A stretch of DNA of 64,000 bases from Entoloma clypeatum (Eukaryota > Basidiomycota > Agaricomycetes > Agaricales > Entolomataceae): NCBI GenBank assembly GCA_963565915.1, contig OY751493.1, forward strand, positions 4,278,001-4,342,000. The letters are read 5' to 3'. The notes under the pieces were generated by a model, which had not been told where the DNA came from, searched no databases, and saw only the letters and a list, made by a program, of their open reading frames with translations. The translations under genes were made by a program, and so were the position numbers. Every line of letters starts with the position of its first letter. The stretch's first letter is position 1. Of the stretch, positions 11,001 to 23,582 are shown in pieces.

Positions 11001-14000
11001 CCTCCATCTCGGGTGAAGAAGCACTATGACAATGGAGAGCTGCGTCATATCTGGGGGCACCCTCATCGATTGGAGCTTTCGAAAGCTTCGCATTGTGCAA
11101 CGACGACGAGTCGATGACGGGCTCCCTGTCGAAGGCGAAGGGTTCGAAGGATTATCACCATGGCAGGAAAAATCAATAGTAAACACGACCGCTGGGCATT
11201 TCCCCTGGGATGCACGCCAGACCTTGGAGTGTGGGGAGCGGGGAGCGGGGAAACCTGTGGAAAGTATTCAGGAGAAAATGATGAACATGTATGGGTTTCA
11301 ACATACTCAACCTTACTTGGAGGAAACCGGTGAAAAAAAAACAACAACCTGTCGTACACCCCTGCACAAATTGCGTGATAATGGCGGATCGCAATGAGAT
11401 CCACTCACTTACTCCACCGAAGATCATCCGAAGCCCACACCGCCAGCCTCCCAAAAAGTGGAAATTTCATATCCATATCTATGTAAGTATATAGTACATA
11501 CGCGGTCCGTCATCGCACGATGTACGTACAGATAAGCGGCCAATCGTCACTCGTGTGTATAGCCACAGCACTCCAGAGAATGTATTATTGTGATTGTGAT
11601 TGTGATATTGTCCGCCAAGCTTGGGCTTTGACCAAACCTGAGATTCGGAAATGAATTTGCAAAAAAAATATATACTCGTAAAGATGTAAATTGTGAGAGA
11701 TCAATCGATCATGAAGTGAGATGAAGTGCATTTTTCAGGGGGGGAGGGTCACGGTTGGCACTGGGTAGTAGCTGGCGGCGACAGTAGGGAGGCTCGAGGG
11801 TGTAGACGAGAGCGACTCATGTGAGGCGCAAGTTTCCCTCCCAGTCTTCTTCCCTCTCCAGATGCAAGGGACAGGACATGAGAAAAGAACTTTGGTCCTG
11901 TATGATTCCGAGTATGAACGTGCCAGGGTCACGCACAGTGCATCATGTTAGATCGTTCCAAACGTGTTTAATTCTGGTCATGTACGTACATACCTAGGCC
12001 CTAGGGTCTTCGCGTTGCCCAGTCACTAGTCATTTGCTACCTTGACCCGGCTTGAAGTAGTATTCGCATATTGTTCGTCATCGACTTTGGCAGATCACGG
12101 CATGTACATACCAGCGTCATTTCCCCTGGTCCCCCGTAAGCAAGTACGCGCTGGCACTGTCGTACCGTGTCATTCATACTTCCAATGTGCGACTCGGACT
12201 CTCGGAGTGCTGCAGTATATATATATCATAGATAAGAACTTACGTATGTGTGTCATTGGTCCCCGATGCCCTGCATTCCGGCGTTTTTAGACTTCCGGTG
12301 GAATCACGCCGATTCGGTTTTGAACAGAGAAAGATAAGTAATATGTATCCAGGAAGTCATTTTGGACCCACGGCGGTGGCGAGCGACGTATGTAGGTAGA
12401 CTGAGTCTTCGGAAAAGACAAGGAACCAGATCAAGAACTTACTTATACAAACAAGGATGCAAGATGTATGTTTCTCCGGTGGACATGGTAGACAGTTCAA
12501 ATATTAGGTATATGTCTTGGTGGATGATTGACGTTCAAGTTCGAAACCATCAATCTCAAACACGAATTTTTTTTTTTTTCTTTGGAAACAAACATCAAAC
12601 CACGATCAGGCACAATGACATCGCATAGCCACAGCCGACGTCAGGCACGATGATCGTGCCCGAGTTTCCTTTTCTGGGGCGTGCGCCCAGATCTTGTCGA
12701 GCGGGTCCGGTTAAGTTGTGATCGAGTTGGATGGAAATGAAGCGAGCAAGGGACCCTGATGGAATGAGGACTCTGCGCCGCCACCGATCATCGTGATGGA
12801 TGTAAGTTACATACATATGTGCAGGTGAGTCCGTGTTGGATGTATTGGGCTCTGTAGCAGCGGAGCAGGTTTAATTCTTTTTTGTTTTTTTGTTTTCAAT
12901 GATAGGAGAAGAACCATTTCCCCCGGAGCGCAGATTGACGGGAAAAAAAAGTCTATCTGCCTCTTCATAGATCTAATGATACAGGTATATGGTTATGCTT
13001 CATCGCTAGTATAGAGCGGTGGAAGACCAGAGTTATCTGCCATTCCCTTCGCATTTTCCCGGATTGTACATAACAAGTCAAGAAAAGAAAAAGAAAAAAA
13101 GTCTATTCAGCTCAGCGCAACGGGTGACTTCGCTAATTTCAACAAAAGCTGGAGCTTCCTTTTCTTCCCGGTTTTTCGGCATTCCTTATCTTCAAGGTTC
13201 ACGTTCAACTTGTCTATCGTAAGTGGATTTAAAATTAAGGTGATCGACTTAATTTAGCATGATGGATAGATAGATGGATAGACAGATCGAAAGCATATGG
13301 CCGCCATACAGTGGTTACGAACGTTCGACGTGCGTGTGCGCGCGTGATGATTGCGGTTCTAGATCTCACAGCCTTGAGTTTCTGTCATTCGATCTGCATA
13401 CGCTGGGGGTCGACTGGGCATCAAGAATTAGCGTCGAAGTATCATGGATGACCTGGAATTTTAATGCGGGAACATAGGATTAATGCGTAGGTTGCGCGAC
13501 AAGCCTGGTTACGAGCCCCTGGCAGGCCTCCTTGGTTAGCAACGGCCATCAGGAATCGCACCGAAACGAAGAGACACACCTGCCGGGCGCGTTACGGTCA
13601 GGAGTACAACACCATCACATGAACAAAAGACTCGGAAACAACGACCTGTCGTCAAAAGATAGATATAAGAAAAAAAGCAACACTCGACCTGCCGTCACTA
13701 CACAGACGAGAACCACCCCCACAACCTACCATAGAAAGAAAGAAAAACAAACTTACCCCAACCTGTTCTGGAACGCATGAGAACCGTGAAACCGATATGC
13801 AGATCATGATCATAGAACACTGATAGAGAAGAAAAACACGGGCACATCGAGATCTCCACAGCCTCCGTGACGGTGTTCTTTATTGGCAATGGAAAATCTG
13901 CGAATTGCTAGCATAGCGTGGCGTACTTTAAGTACATACATACTTCGTAAGTATGTAGTACGGCGGCCCTAGTACTTACTTACTAGTTAAATGTTCCTGG

Positions 14001-16197
14001 GTCGGGACCGCTGCGGGTTGGAGATCGTCTTTACATATTCATCCGTTGACCAGGTGGTCGTTTGAAATTCGGAATTCGAGCCAGAGAGTTTGCTTGGCAG
14101 CGGTCCAGGTGACCGGTGCGCTCGTCCGACCCGGAGGGGCCACCACGAACTTGTAACACCTTTTGCCCTGTACAAAATACCGGGAGATAAAACATCGCTC
14201 TGGCGCGTCTCACCCTACATACGTACTTTGCACGTTGGCGGGGCTCGCGTGCAATACCCCCCCCCCAAAAAAAAAAAAAGGAAAAAAAAAACAACACAAT
14301 CCCCAACATCAAATCTTCGCGCTGTAAATCCGATAAAAGCTCACAGTTACCATAAACTGATTTTCGCAGTGTTTTTCTTTAGATTGCCGGGCGAGCACGA
14401 GGGGCCCCTCCTCTCTAAGTACGTTGGGCATCAGTTCTTTGATCAGAGAGAGAGGGGGCATGCGAGACGATTTCGATTTGGGGCGGGGACGCGGGCCGTG
14501 TATTTGTGTTTGAAAGGGGGACCGCGCTCGTGTTGTATTCTCAGAATGACGCGGTCAAAAAAAAATAAAAATATAGGACACAGAACAGAGAGAGAGAGCA
14601 ATGAAACGCCCCTCCTCCCCGTACTCGCACCACTTATCTCTCACCCCGCAAAATCAAACCGCACAGCACACGCGGTTGTGCAGATGACTTGGCGGACCAC
14701 AGGCACAAGGGCCCTCCCGCTCTATAGATGCACCGACCAATCACAAGGTCTCGGGCGAAGGGCCACCCCTCCACACGGCATCTAAGTATCATGATAATAA
14801 TAATAATGATAATCAGTGTTTTTTTGTCCCCTATGATCGAAGCTAGGAACGACAAAACAAACCACGGGCTCGGAAAAACCCTGTTTTTACCCCACAATGC
14901 AGATGTAAGGGAATGGAGCTGTGATCGAAGACATGAATTTGAAAAAGAGTGCACATCCCATCAGATAGAAGGTTGATTGTTGGACGCGACGGTCTCGGCC
15001 GCTCTTGAGCCTTTCCTGCGTCGCGAAAGGTTCTCATCAGACTCAGGAGCGGGCGGCAGAAGGCTCTGTGAGAGTCGAAACGGCGCCTTTCCTACCACCA
15101 AACTCGGACGCAGTGGGCGGGGTTGAAAGTAAACACCTTCTTTCCAATCGCGTCATCGGTGTTGTTTCTTTTTTCTTTTGGTTGACTTTGCATGGACCCC
15201 ATGATGATGATAACGCGTCTATATAAATTGATGATTAGAGATTCTAATTGGAAGGTGCCAATGGGAGACGGTGATGGGGTGGCGTTGTGGAGCGTTGGGA
15301 TATGGATGATGATGATGACTTACATACAGTGCAGTGCTTACGACCGAGTTATCAAGGGACTTGTCGAATAGGGTAGTTGAAGGGGATCCACGTTCGAAGG
15401 CGGGTTCTTCTTCAATTGGTTGCGATAGCGAGCATATCGCGTTATCTATGGAGTCTTTGGCGGTGGTATGTATATCTAAGCGCAGAGAAGTATGTATGAA
15501 AGCGACGGGGGAAGGAGAAGAGGGATTCGGCTGCAGATACATCCATACGTTATGAATTTGTAAAATGGACGTCGGCGGTATGGCGATATCCTTGACGATA
15601 TCTTTTGGCTGAGCTCCAAATGGTTGGGATCGGGTTACATATGGGTTCCGTGGCGGTGTCGGAGCGATAGGCCGATCGGGGGGGGGGAGGTGGTGTTGGC
15701 CGAGGAGTGAGTAGTTAGGTTGAAAGGACTCGAGGGTTCATGCCAATCGAACGAACGTTTGCGGCGGCATTAGGTATTTTGAAATTGCGTCAGGTTCGGG
15801 TAGAACTCGTGCTTTTTGCTGACTTGATTGAATTACAGTCATCATCATTGTTGGCAAATTGGTAATTTTTTTTTCCATCGCGTTACGCTGCGTGAAGGAC
15901 GGGAAAGGCTAGATGAGTGGCAGCAGGGATTTATGAAAGTGTTAGCCGGGACCGGGTGAAAGGATGGAGATGTATATGACGACCGAAATGGAGCATTTCC
16001 CTGGGTTGAGTGGGAGTAGGAGAATTCCAGGGTGGGGACTCATATGCCCAAACGGAAAGATAAGGGCGAAAAGAAGAAGACCGTGGGAGATCCGCGTCGA
16101 GCCGATCACAGTTTCATAGATCTCGATCGGGACCTAGTAAAGCCGACGAAAAAAAAAAAAAAGAAAACACAGTTATACAGAGAAATAAAAATGAAGA
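8008..16197. other. About 8 kb without a supportable gene
   Basis: I read both strands and found no multi-exon model with recognisable domains. Present are scattered short open frames, simple A/T and C/A runs (for example C10 followed by A13 near 14261-14283), TACATAC-type direct and inverted repeats (a near-perfect hairpin ACATACTT/AAGTATGT near 13936-13957), and a 58-codon frame at 8556-8729. It could be a long regulatory region, long non-coding transcripts or decayed repeats. Unrecognised lineage-specific genes with many introns cannot be excluded. Confidence 0.45.
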
Positions 16198-16317
16198 TTG
16201 CTTATCTACCTTTCCTCTTTCCATGTCTGCCCTCCAGGTCCGTCCTCCCCCCCCCCTCCTCCTCCTTCACCGTCGTTTAAACTGACGTCACAGACGACGA
16301 CGACGACGACGACCGCG

Positions 16318-18894
16318 ATGCCCTACTCCATCCCCGCCCCTCTACCCGCCCCCCTCCCGATTCACTCGGAGGGCAGGCCCCGCCACCGTCGCTCCTACAC
16401 CGACGAAAAAGGGCCAGGCGCATTTGCACCCGTCGGGCTCGCCCTACCCCGGCGGCGGCCCTCCCACACCGCCGTCTTCCACTTCCGTGCCGATCAGGAC
16501 AGCTCGTCCCCGTCCGGCAGCGACAGCGATGACGAGGACGATGACGACGACCACGACGACGCCCATATACCCAATATCCCCCGTCCTCTAAGGCTGAAAA
16601 CCAACAGGAACAGCTCGTTTGACACAGCGCCTGTCCCGTTTCCACGGAAACCCTCCCCCATCAACACCACCCCGGTGGTGCTGCGCCCCCCTCTTCCACG
16701 CACCTCATCTGCGCCACACGGCCGGCCACTCAAGTCCTCCTTAAAATCTTCGTCCCGCGACTCCTCCACGTCCCTCCAGCCCCACCAGCGCGCCCGCTCC
16801 GTCCCCACATCCCCCACCTGCGCTCCAAAGAACGTCCACTTTCCCTCCCAGGAGGAAGGCGGCCTCGCCACCATCTGCTTCTACTCCCGCCGTGCCCGCC
16901 CCGCCTCCATCTCCCTCCCCATCGGCCAGGACGACGACGAAACAGAAACAGACACAGACACCGCCCGCGGACCCACCGCCTACCCCTTCCCCCGGTTCTC
17001 CTCCGCCCGACCCAGCCCACTGACCAAACCTCGCCACACGAAGCTCGTCTACGAGCTCGACACCGCCGCATCGTCCCCCGTCCCCGCACACAATCCTCTC
17101 TCGCACGCCAACGTCCACATCGAGTCCCTCGTCCTCATCTCGTCCCCTTCTCCCTTCTCCCCATCCTCCCCCACCACCGCGCTCCCATCCATCTCCCTCA
17201 AAGGCACCCTTCTCGTCCGCAACCTCGCCTACGAAAAGAACGTCGCCCTCCGCTTCACTCTGGACGAGTGGAACACCACCTCCGAGGTCGTCGCGCACCA
17301 CTCCGCATCGCTCCCCAGTCTCCCTGCAGCGTTCTTCCGCCCCGGTTCCGGTCTCATCTCGCGCGAGTCCGAGTCCGTGTCAGAACCCGTACCAGAGCAG
17401 CAGCAGAACGAAGGCCCCCCCGCATGGGATCGCTTCTCGTTCACGCTCAAGCTTGACGACTACGCCCCCACGCTCGCGCAGCGCACGCTGTGGCTAGTCG
17501 CGCGGTACAGCACCCCGTATGTGCGCCACCAGTTCACCCACACCCGCGCGCACTCTAGCCCTACCCTGAGCTCGCTCGGCGGTATGGACAGGAGCCAGAG
17601 CCCCAGCCCCAGCCCGACGCGCGCGTCGTCAATGGAGGAGATCGTCGTCGGCACGGGTGGGGAGTGGTGGGACAATAATGGGGGAGGCAATTATCGGGTT
17701 GGGTTCAAGACGAGGGAGGTGGAGGAAAGCGTAGGTGGGGAAGACGAGAAAGAGGAAGGCAAGGTATACCTGAAGTTGAAGGAGCCTGTACCAGGACGGA
17801 CTAGGCGAGGTGCTACCATGAGTATGTTTTTTTTTTCTCGCTTTCTCCATCTTTCGAATTCTGATTTGTTCTTGACTTCAGGCTCGCCAGCCGTTCCACT
17901 CTCGATGATGGTCTCTCCACCTTCGCCCTCTCCCCCCTCAGTCTTTCTCTCATCTTCCAAGCCCCGTCCGCACACACACACGCACACAGACCACCCACAC
18001 CACCCAGCCCACCAAACCGCCCGCGCCCAAACGACGCTTGCACATCTCAAGGGCCTTAATCTGAAAAACTACGCGGCACCGTGTCAATCCTCGCCTTCAC
18101 CTCTACCTTCGCCGTCGCTGCCGACCTCCCCTACGCGGTCCAGTCCGAGTTCGCAGCTCGGGTTTGGGATGATGGCGGGGTTCCCTGCGACGATGGCTGC
18201 CCCTCCTCATCCTGGCCCCTCTCCCTCGAGGATGGGACTGGGGATGATGGGCTTTGGAGGCGGCGGAGAGGGGGCGGCGTTTGTGGCGAGCACGTCGCCG
18301 CCTGGGATGTCTACGACGACACCTCCGTTTGCGTCGTTTCGAGGGGGTGTGATAGGGGAGAAGGATGTGAAAGAGAAGGAGAAGGCGTCGTTGTACTGGC
18401 CGTGGGGTGCTGTGCCTTCGCCGCCGCCACCTCAGCCTGTGGTTGCCTCAACGGCGGCGGTGGACGGGGGGAACGTGTCCGAGACGACGTCACGAGAGTC
18501 GAGCTTGGACAGGGTACCCGAAGCCGCTTCGCCTCTCGGTGCAACCTCGCCATTGACTTCTACGTCGACTACGATCACGGCAGAGTTAGACTCACATTCG
18601 TCAGATGAGTTGTCGAGCCGGAGCTCGAGCCCCGTCTCTGTGTCTTCTTCCGAATCCCCCGTCCACGCCACCGCGCCGCCTGGCAGAGCCATCCGCGCGC
18701 CCATCCCGATCCAGCGGCCGAGTGCGCTGGTCCCGAGTCCGTCGTCGTTGTGGGCGCGGCTGTCGCCCCCGCAATCGGTGCCGAGGGATATGGATGGGAC
18801 GACGACGTCTGCGCCGGTGGAGGAGGATTCGGTGTATCAGGCGTTTGTGCGGAAGTGGTGTTTTGCGCATGAGGGGACTGGTGTGAAGGGGTGA
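16318..18894 (+). CDS. CBM21-type regulatory subunit of protein phosphatase 1 (Gac1/Pig2-like)
   Basis: Proteins of this type bind the PP1 catalytic subunit (Glc7) and glycogen, directing phosphatase to glycogen metabolism in the cytoplasm. The 838-residue model starts at ATG 16318 (MPYSIPAPLPAPL). A PP1-docking RVxF-type motif (PKNVHFP) is near residue 170. From about residue 240 a CBM21-like domain follows, with HIESLVLIS, then GTLLVRNLAYEKNVALRFT, WDRFSFTLKLDDYAP, LWLVARYS and EWWDNNGGGNYRVGFK. The last two blocks are the classic carbohydrate-binding strands. One intron, 17822-17881, is 60 nt and keeps the frame open even if unspliced. Flanks are low complexity (Ser/Pro/Thr, an acidic run near 16525-16560). 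It ends ...EGTGVKG, TGA 18892-18894. The assignment to Gac1-like proteins is by domain order. Confidence 0.88.
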   Translation: MPYSIPAPLPAPLPIHSEGRPRHRRSYTDEKGPGAFAPVGLALPRRRPSHTAVFHFRADQDSSSPSGSDSDDEDDDDDHDDAHIPNIPRPLRLKTNRNSSFDTAPVPFPRKPSPINTTPVVLRPPLPRTSSAPHGRPLKSSLKSSSRDSSTSLQPHQRARSVPTSPTCAPKNVHFPSQEEGGLATICFYSRRARPASISLPIGQDDDETETDTDTARGPTAYPFPRFSSARPSPLTKPRHTKLVYELDTAASSPVPAHNPLSHANVHIESLVLISSPSPFSPSSPTTALPSISLKGTLLVRNLAYEKNVALRFTLDEWNTTSEVVAHHSASLPSLPAAFFRPGSGLISRESESVSEPVPEQQQNEGPPAWDRFSFTLKLDDYAPTLAQRTLWLVARYSTPYVRHQFTHTRAHSSPTLSSLGGMDRSQSPSPSPTRASSMEEIVVGTGGEWWDNNGGGNYRVGFKTREVEESVGGEDEKEEGKVYLKLKEPVPGRTRRGATMSMFFFSRFLHLSNSDLFLTSGSPAVPLSMMVSPPSPSPPSVFLSSSKPRPHTHTHTDHPHHPAHQTARAQTTLAHLKGLNLKNYAAPCQSSPSPLPSPSLPTSPTRSSPSSQLGFGMMAGFPATMAAPPHPGPSPSRMGLGMMGFGGGGEGAAFVASTSPPGMSTTTPPFASFRGGVIGEKDVKEKEKASLYWPWGAVPSPPPPQPVVASTAAVDGGNVSETTSRESSLDRVPEAASPLGATSPLTSTSTTITAELDSHSSDELSSRSSSPVSVSSSESPVHATAPPGRAIRAPIPIQRPSALVPSPSSLWARLSPPQSVPRDMDGTTTSAPVEEDSVYQAFVRKWCFAHEGTGVKG

Positions 18895-21800
18895 GGTGTC
18901 TGTCGTGGGCGGTGGTGGGAGGGTGGGGGGAAGGAAGGGTTTGGGGGGGTTGACAGGGTGAATGGAAAATGAAGCTGACAGGCATATTGGAAGGGAAAAA
19001 AAAAGTTTTAAAACGTCAGCGCGGTTGGTTGGACGGTAAGGGCTCGGTCGGGGCTCAGGGCACTTTTCTTTGCAAAAAACAAAAGTCGTGAAGACGATGA
19101 TGACGACGACGACCGACGACCATGGGTCTGAATTTTCTGGGTGCGGGGTTATTATGTGGTTTCGGCATGCATAACGAATGTGCAGGGTTCTTTCTTTCCC
19201 TCTTGCCTTCTCTATTGCTCTTTCCTCTTTCTCTTTCGTCTCGGTTGTGACGTTTTGCTTGATCCCATTTCTCACATATTTATCTCATTGCACCACCCAT
19301 CTCTTCATCCGCCAGTTCATCATCTTCTTGTGTTATGTTTATCGGTATATCTTTCCACATCTCTCTCTCTCTTCCCGATGCGTTTTTCTCTCCATCTCTC
19401 TTGCTTGTACTACCACCACGACAGCCAAATTGATGATGACCCGGCCTCGCTCAGATCTCTCCTCACATTTTCACTCACTCTCACTCACTCACATCACATA
19501 CAATACACGCACAATATACATACACATTGATCACGATGAACACTTTTTTCCCGCTTTTTTTGTCTTCTTTTGTAGTTGGGTCGGTATGTACATAGTGTCG
19601 CACGAACAGTTTTCTTAAGTTATGAAAGTATCTTTCTCGTTCTCAGTGATTGTGTATTGGAAAGAGTCAGTTGCGGGCGTGCCTTCATAGGTGATCGTAC
19701 CCCGATCTACAATACTTTAAAAGCTTAATCTTATGTCCTTGTTGGCGGCCTGTATCTTGATTCGGTTTTTCCTCCTCTCTTTTTTTTTTTTGTAAATTGG
19801 TGGAGTTGCCAAGTCGTTTGTGCAAGTTGCAATCGATGATGAGTTGGAAAGAATCGTACGAGTTGCGCCACGACCGACGACCGACGCGAGTCCTTTGCGT
19901 TGGCTCTCTTTTTTTTTTTTTTTTTTTTTGGGGGGGGGGCTGCCACTGAAGGGCCAGCCTGGCCCTTTCAAACTCCAACATCGAGGGTCGCGAGTGCCTC
20001 CCTAGAAACTAGAATCATTCACTTTTTGCAATTTGGTGTGTTCTTTCTTCTGATCCTCCCATACAGACGTACGTTGATAGGGATCTGCGTATATATTAGT
20101 ACACACTTGGTTCGCCGTAGTTACTTCTTCTGTTGGCGTCTGATGTTTTCCAAATCTGTTTTCGTTCCAATCTGGGTCTCTCGGATGCGGCGAGTCTATC
20201 TCTGGTCTAGCCCAGACCGCGTCGAGAACGTTCAAATTTTTTACTATCGAAAACTTTGGAGAGGGCCTGGGGTTGTCCAGACTAGTATCATAATGATGAC
20301 AAGTAATATGGCGTTCTTCAACGCGGTGCCGACTCAGAGTCGGAGTTCACGACGAACCTTGACCCCTCTCCACAGTGGGGTGGGGACGCGGTATAACTTC
20401 TCAGTCTGGTCCTCCGAAGTCCAAACGTCGAATTTTCCGAAGGATCGATAACCTGAACTCCTGAACTGGAAACAAGGACATTAAATTCATGTGTCGGTCT
20501 CACGGAAAGATTGCCCGACATCTGTACCTGGACGGCGCGATACGGATCTGCAGCTGTATCACACCCGCTTCGATTCTGCTCTGTTTCGACATCCACCTTG
20601 ATCTGCTGTGCTCTGCGGCAGTTATTGATCACCGGACATTCGAGGCGTCGACGGCATGGCACGCGTTGGTTCCGGCACAAGTTCACCGTTCGACAGCTGA
20701 CTGACCCATCATCATCAGAAGAACTTCCATAAATGGGTTTGTTGGCGTGAGTTGAATAGGCTCTTGGGGGCCCGAGTTTGAAGTACGGACTTCACTATAA
20801 GGCGCGCGCCTGTTGTTCGCGATCGATTGCAAGTACGTTTTGAAATGGAGGAAGGCATCTCTCCCACTCGAAGTACATAGATCTAGTGACCCTGGGTTCG
20901 AGATAGGCTATGTAGAATGATAACCACGTTTCGCCTCGAGGGGTCGAAATGCATTGTTTGTCGATCCGACTGTTCGGCGATGAACAGTCAAAAAGTCCCC
21001 ATATCACGATGAACAACCCATGACCAGGCCAGTTAGTTCCCCCATGATTATGACCCCGCGTGGTATGTACGGTCGACGCGTTGCTGGGCTTTGTTCTCTT
21101 ATCTCCTCAGGCTAGGTACTGTGATTATTGAAGACAAAGCAGCGGGAAAAAACAACAAGTTAACACCTGGGCTCACCGGCGTGACATCGCGCTGCCAGGG
21201 GATGGCTCACCCCTGCCCCCCCCCCATTGGATTTTGAAGCGACTTTTGACATGCTTCGGACCCCCAGAATGGAGATTTCATATCATCGTTCGTCCCGAGA
21301 GGGGTCAACATTCAAGTTCCTTGTGAATTCCGACTGCACTGCGGTTTCGGTACCAGTGATCTTTGGAGCTCCGGGGACACATGATCGTTCGAAGACTTGG
21401 ATATTTGAACGCGAGGCATGCTGCATGTTTCGATGCGCCGTCACGTCGGGAACCACGGTTTGATCATGGGGGTTGACTTTCGAGACGTCGGGATGCGCAA
21501 GGAACTATGGCCCCTCCCGCTTCCACCGGCCCACGATCCGGAAACAAAGGTTGGGTTCATCACGGGGTTTTTTTAGAACGCCCGAGTCGGAGAGGACGTC
21601 TGGCCTGTCTATGTCCCCTGTCTCAACGGTCACGAACCTATTTCAACGGACGGGTTACTCTGCTCTGATTACAATGCAACTTTGCCCTTGTCCTAGGGAG
21701 AAGTTCTGTTGAGCCTGCTTTGTCTTATCGCGAACAGCTCAAATCAACTTGGCAACTCGAAAGTGACATGTAGGTTTGGGGGTCGCAGGTTCGAGGGTTT

Positions 21801-23582
21801 TTCGGACTCTGGAAAAACTCTTTTAGACTTTGGAACGATAGGTAAAGATAACAACAATGTAGCTAGGGAACGGAGGATGGGTCATTCCTTGGGAATCTCA
21901 TCGGACGACCGAGGCCGCCCTCTTTTTTTTTTGTGTGTGTCGTTGACGCACCTTATCGTATCCTGCCAGTGGTTCCCCCGTAAACTCCGGATCCCTCCTT
22001 TCAGCTCTTACCGCGGTGATTGTGCTTCAATCGCCTCTTTTCTTAGCGGTGCCGATTTACACTCCAGGGTGATCTGTAATTTACCTCTGCATTGTCATCG
22101 CTGTTTTCTGTAACTGTCGGGCTCATGCCCAGCCCCCAGCGGAATACCTATGAATTCTTGAAGAATTCTTGAAAGCTTGGGGGATCTCACTTGCCTTTCC
22201 CCCTGACTCGACGCCTGCATGAGAAGATACTGGTCATCAGACATCCTGTGCTTTCTTTAGGCGTCGAATCTCCAACCTCCACCGCTTTTCCGGGTCCTTG
22301 TCGGTCTTGATGTCCTATCGGCCCCTGACCTATGAGTGGAATGTGGAATCGAATGGTGCTAACCACGGAGTTGTGATGATTATTTGGCAGCATATTCACC
22401 TGTGTCGAACGGCAAGGATTCCGGGTTCTGTACGATTGAAAGACAATTGAACGCAAAGGCCATATAACCCTGTTCATCAATCACCCCAAAAGAAGTACGA
22501 GATTAGCATTGAGATTTCGAGATTTAATAAGGAGCTCAGGGCCTGATTATCGATCCATATCAATCTCGTGGTCTGCCATGGATGGGAACAAAGATCTGTC
22601 AGGACGTTTAATGAGGATCACTTACTTTGGGGACAGGAGGAGGAGTGGATAACGTACCCACGATCTTCGCCATCGTCAAACGACGACCAACGTGGAAACA
22701 TCGGGAGCGTTCGACATGAGAGGCTGTTGTCTGACAAGAGAGGGACATGTATGTACCTCAGTCCGCAATACGTTACCATAACACTGAGGCATAAACCATT
22801 CAAAAACGGTGAATATTAATGTAGATCCATGCGCCTTAATCTCTGGTGCAGGAGAGCCTTGGGCACTGCAAGCACCTGTGACCTACGAGATAGGGACGAT
22901 CATCGTGCGAGGATCCACTGTGACTGTCGACCTCTAGATTCCGAACAGACGTGAGAAATGACAGCCTGAACAAGAGCAGAATTGGAGGCTGCTTTTTCGG
23001 CCATTGAAATCCTGAGTATTGTTGGATGGAGTACTGCCAGTGTGGTCATGAGCGCTTGAGCATGTCCCGCTATGATTTGCGTCCGTTTCCAGCCACACCA
23101 AATGATTTGCCATACTCAAGAGGTTCCATGGGTTTGTGGCTTTCTTTCATACGGTTTACCCCATTCACTGATCACTGAGTACACCTGTCAGAAGACCATC
23201 CATCAAAAAATGAGTACGGACGGACTGTGATTCAGATGAGACCATCATGAGAATGGGACTAGTAAGCAAAAGGACCAGGTGTGGTGACGAGTCAAATAAC
23301 GTTTATCAGTTGGTCTATAAATAGATTGATGAATTACCCAAGAAGTCGTCAGGTTGGGCGATTCTCTCACTACTGCACGCGGTATCTATATCTTCTATCA
23401 TCGACGTTGGCACTGGCAACTACTGCGATTCCTCTCCGAGATCATGAAAGAGTTCTGACCTTCCATCGGAGGTCCTTTCTGCGGCTTTTCCTTTGACTCC
23501 CACGTCGTTCTTTCAAGTTACTTGACGCTCAGGCTGCAGAGCAGCTTCCTCCTGTCCTTCCCTTTTCCTTCCTTTATTTTCA
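18895..23582. other. Gene-poor stretch downstream of the CBM21 gene
   Basis: No gene supported on either strand. Pyrimidine-rich CTCACT runs lie near 19470-19500 and are probably 3' UTR. A T-tract of about 19 immediately followed by about 10 G occurs near 19911-19939. A TATAAATAG element at about 23316 sits 267 bp upstream of the DUF6533 start. Open frames such as 20318-20686 (minus) have no recognisable domain. Confidence 0.4.

Noticed and set aside
16032..16280. 82-codon Lys-rich frame upstream of the CBM21 gene
   Set aside because: It overlaps the probable 5' UTR and is driven by poly-A runs; at best an upstream frame.
20318..20686. 122-codon minus-strand frame
   Set aside because: No motif, no splice context and no supporting neighbour; likely chance.
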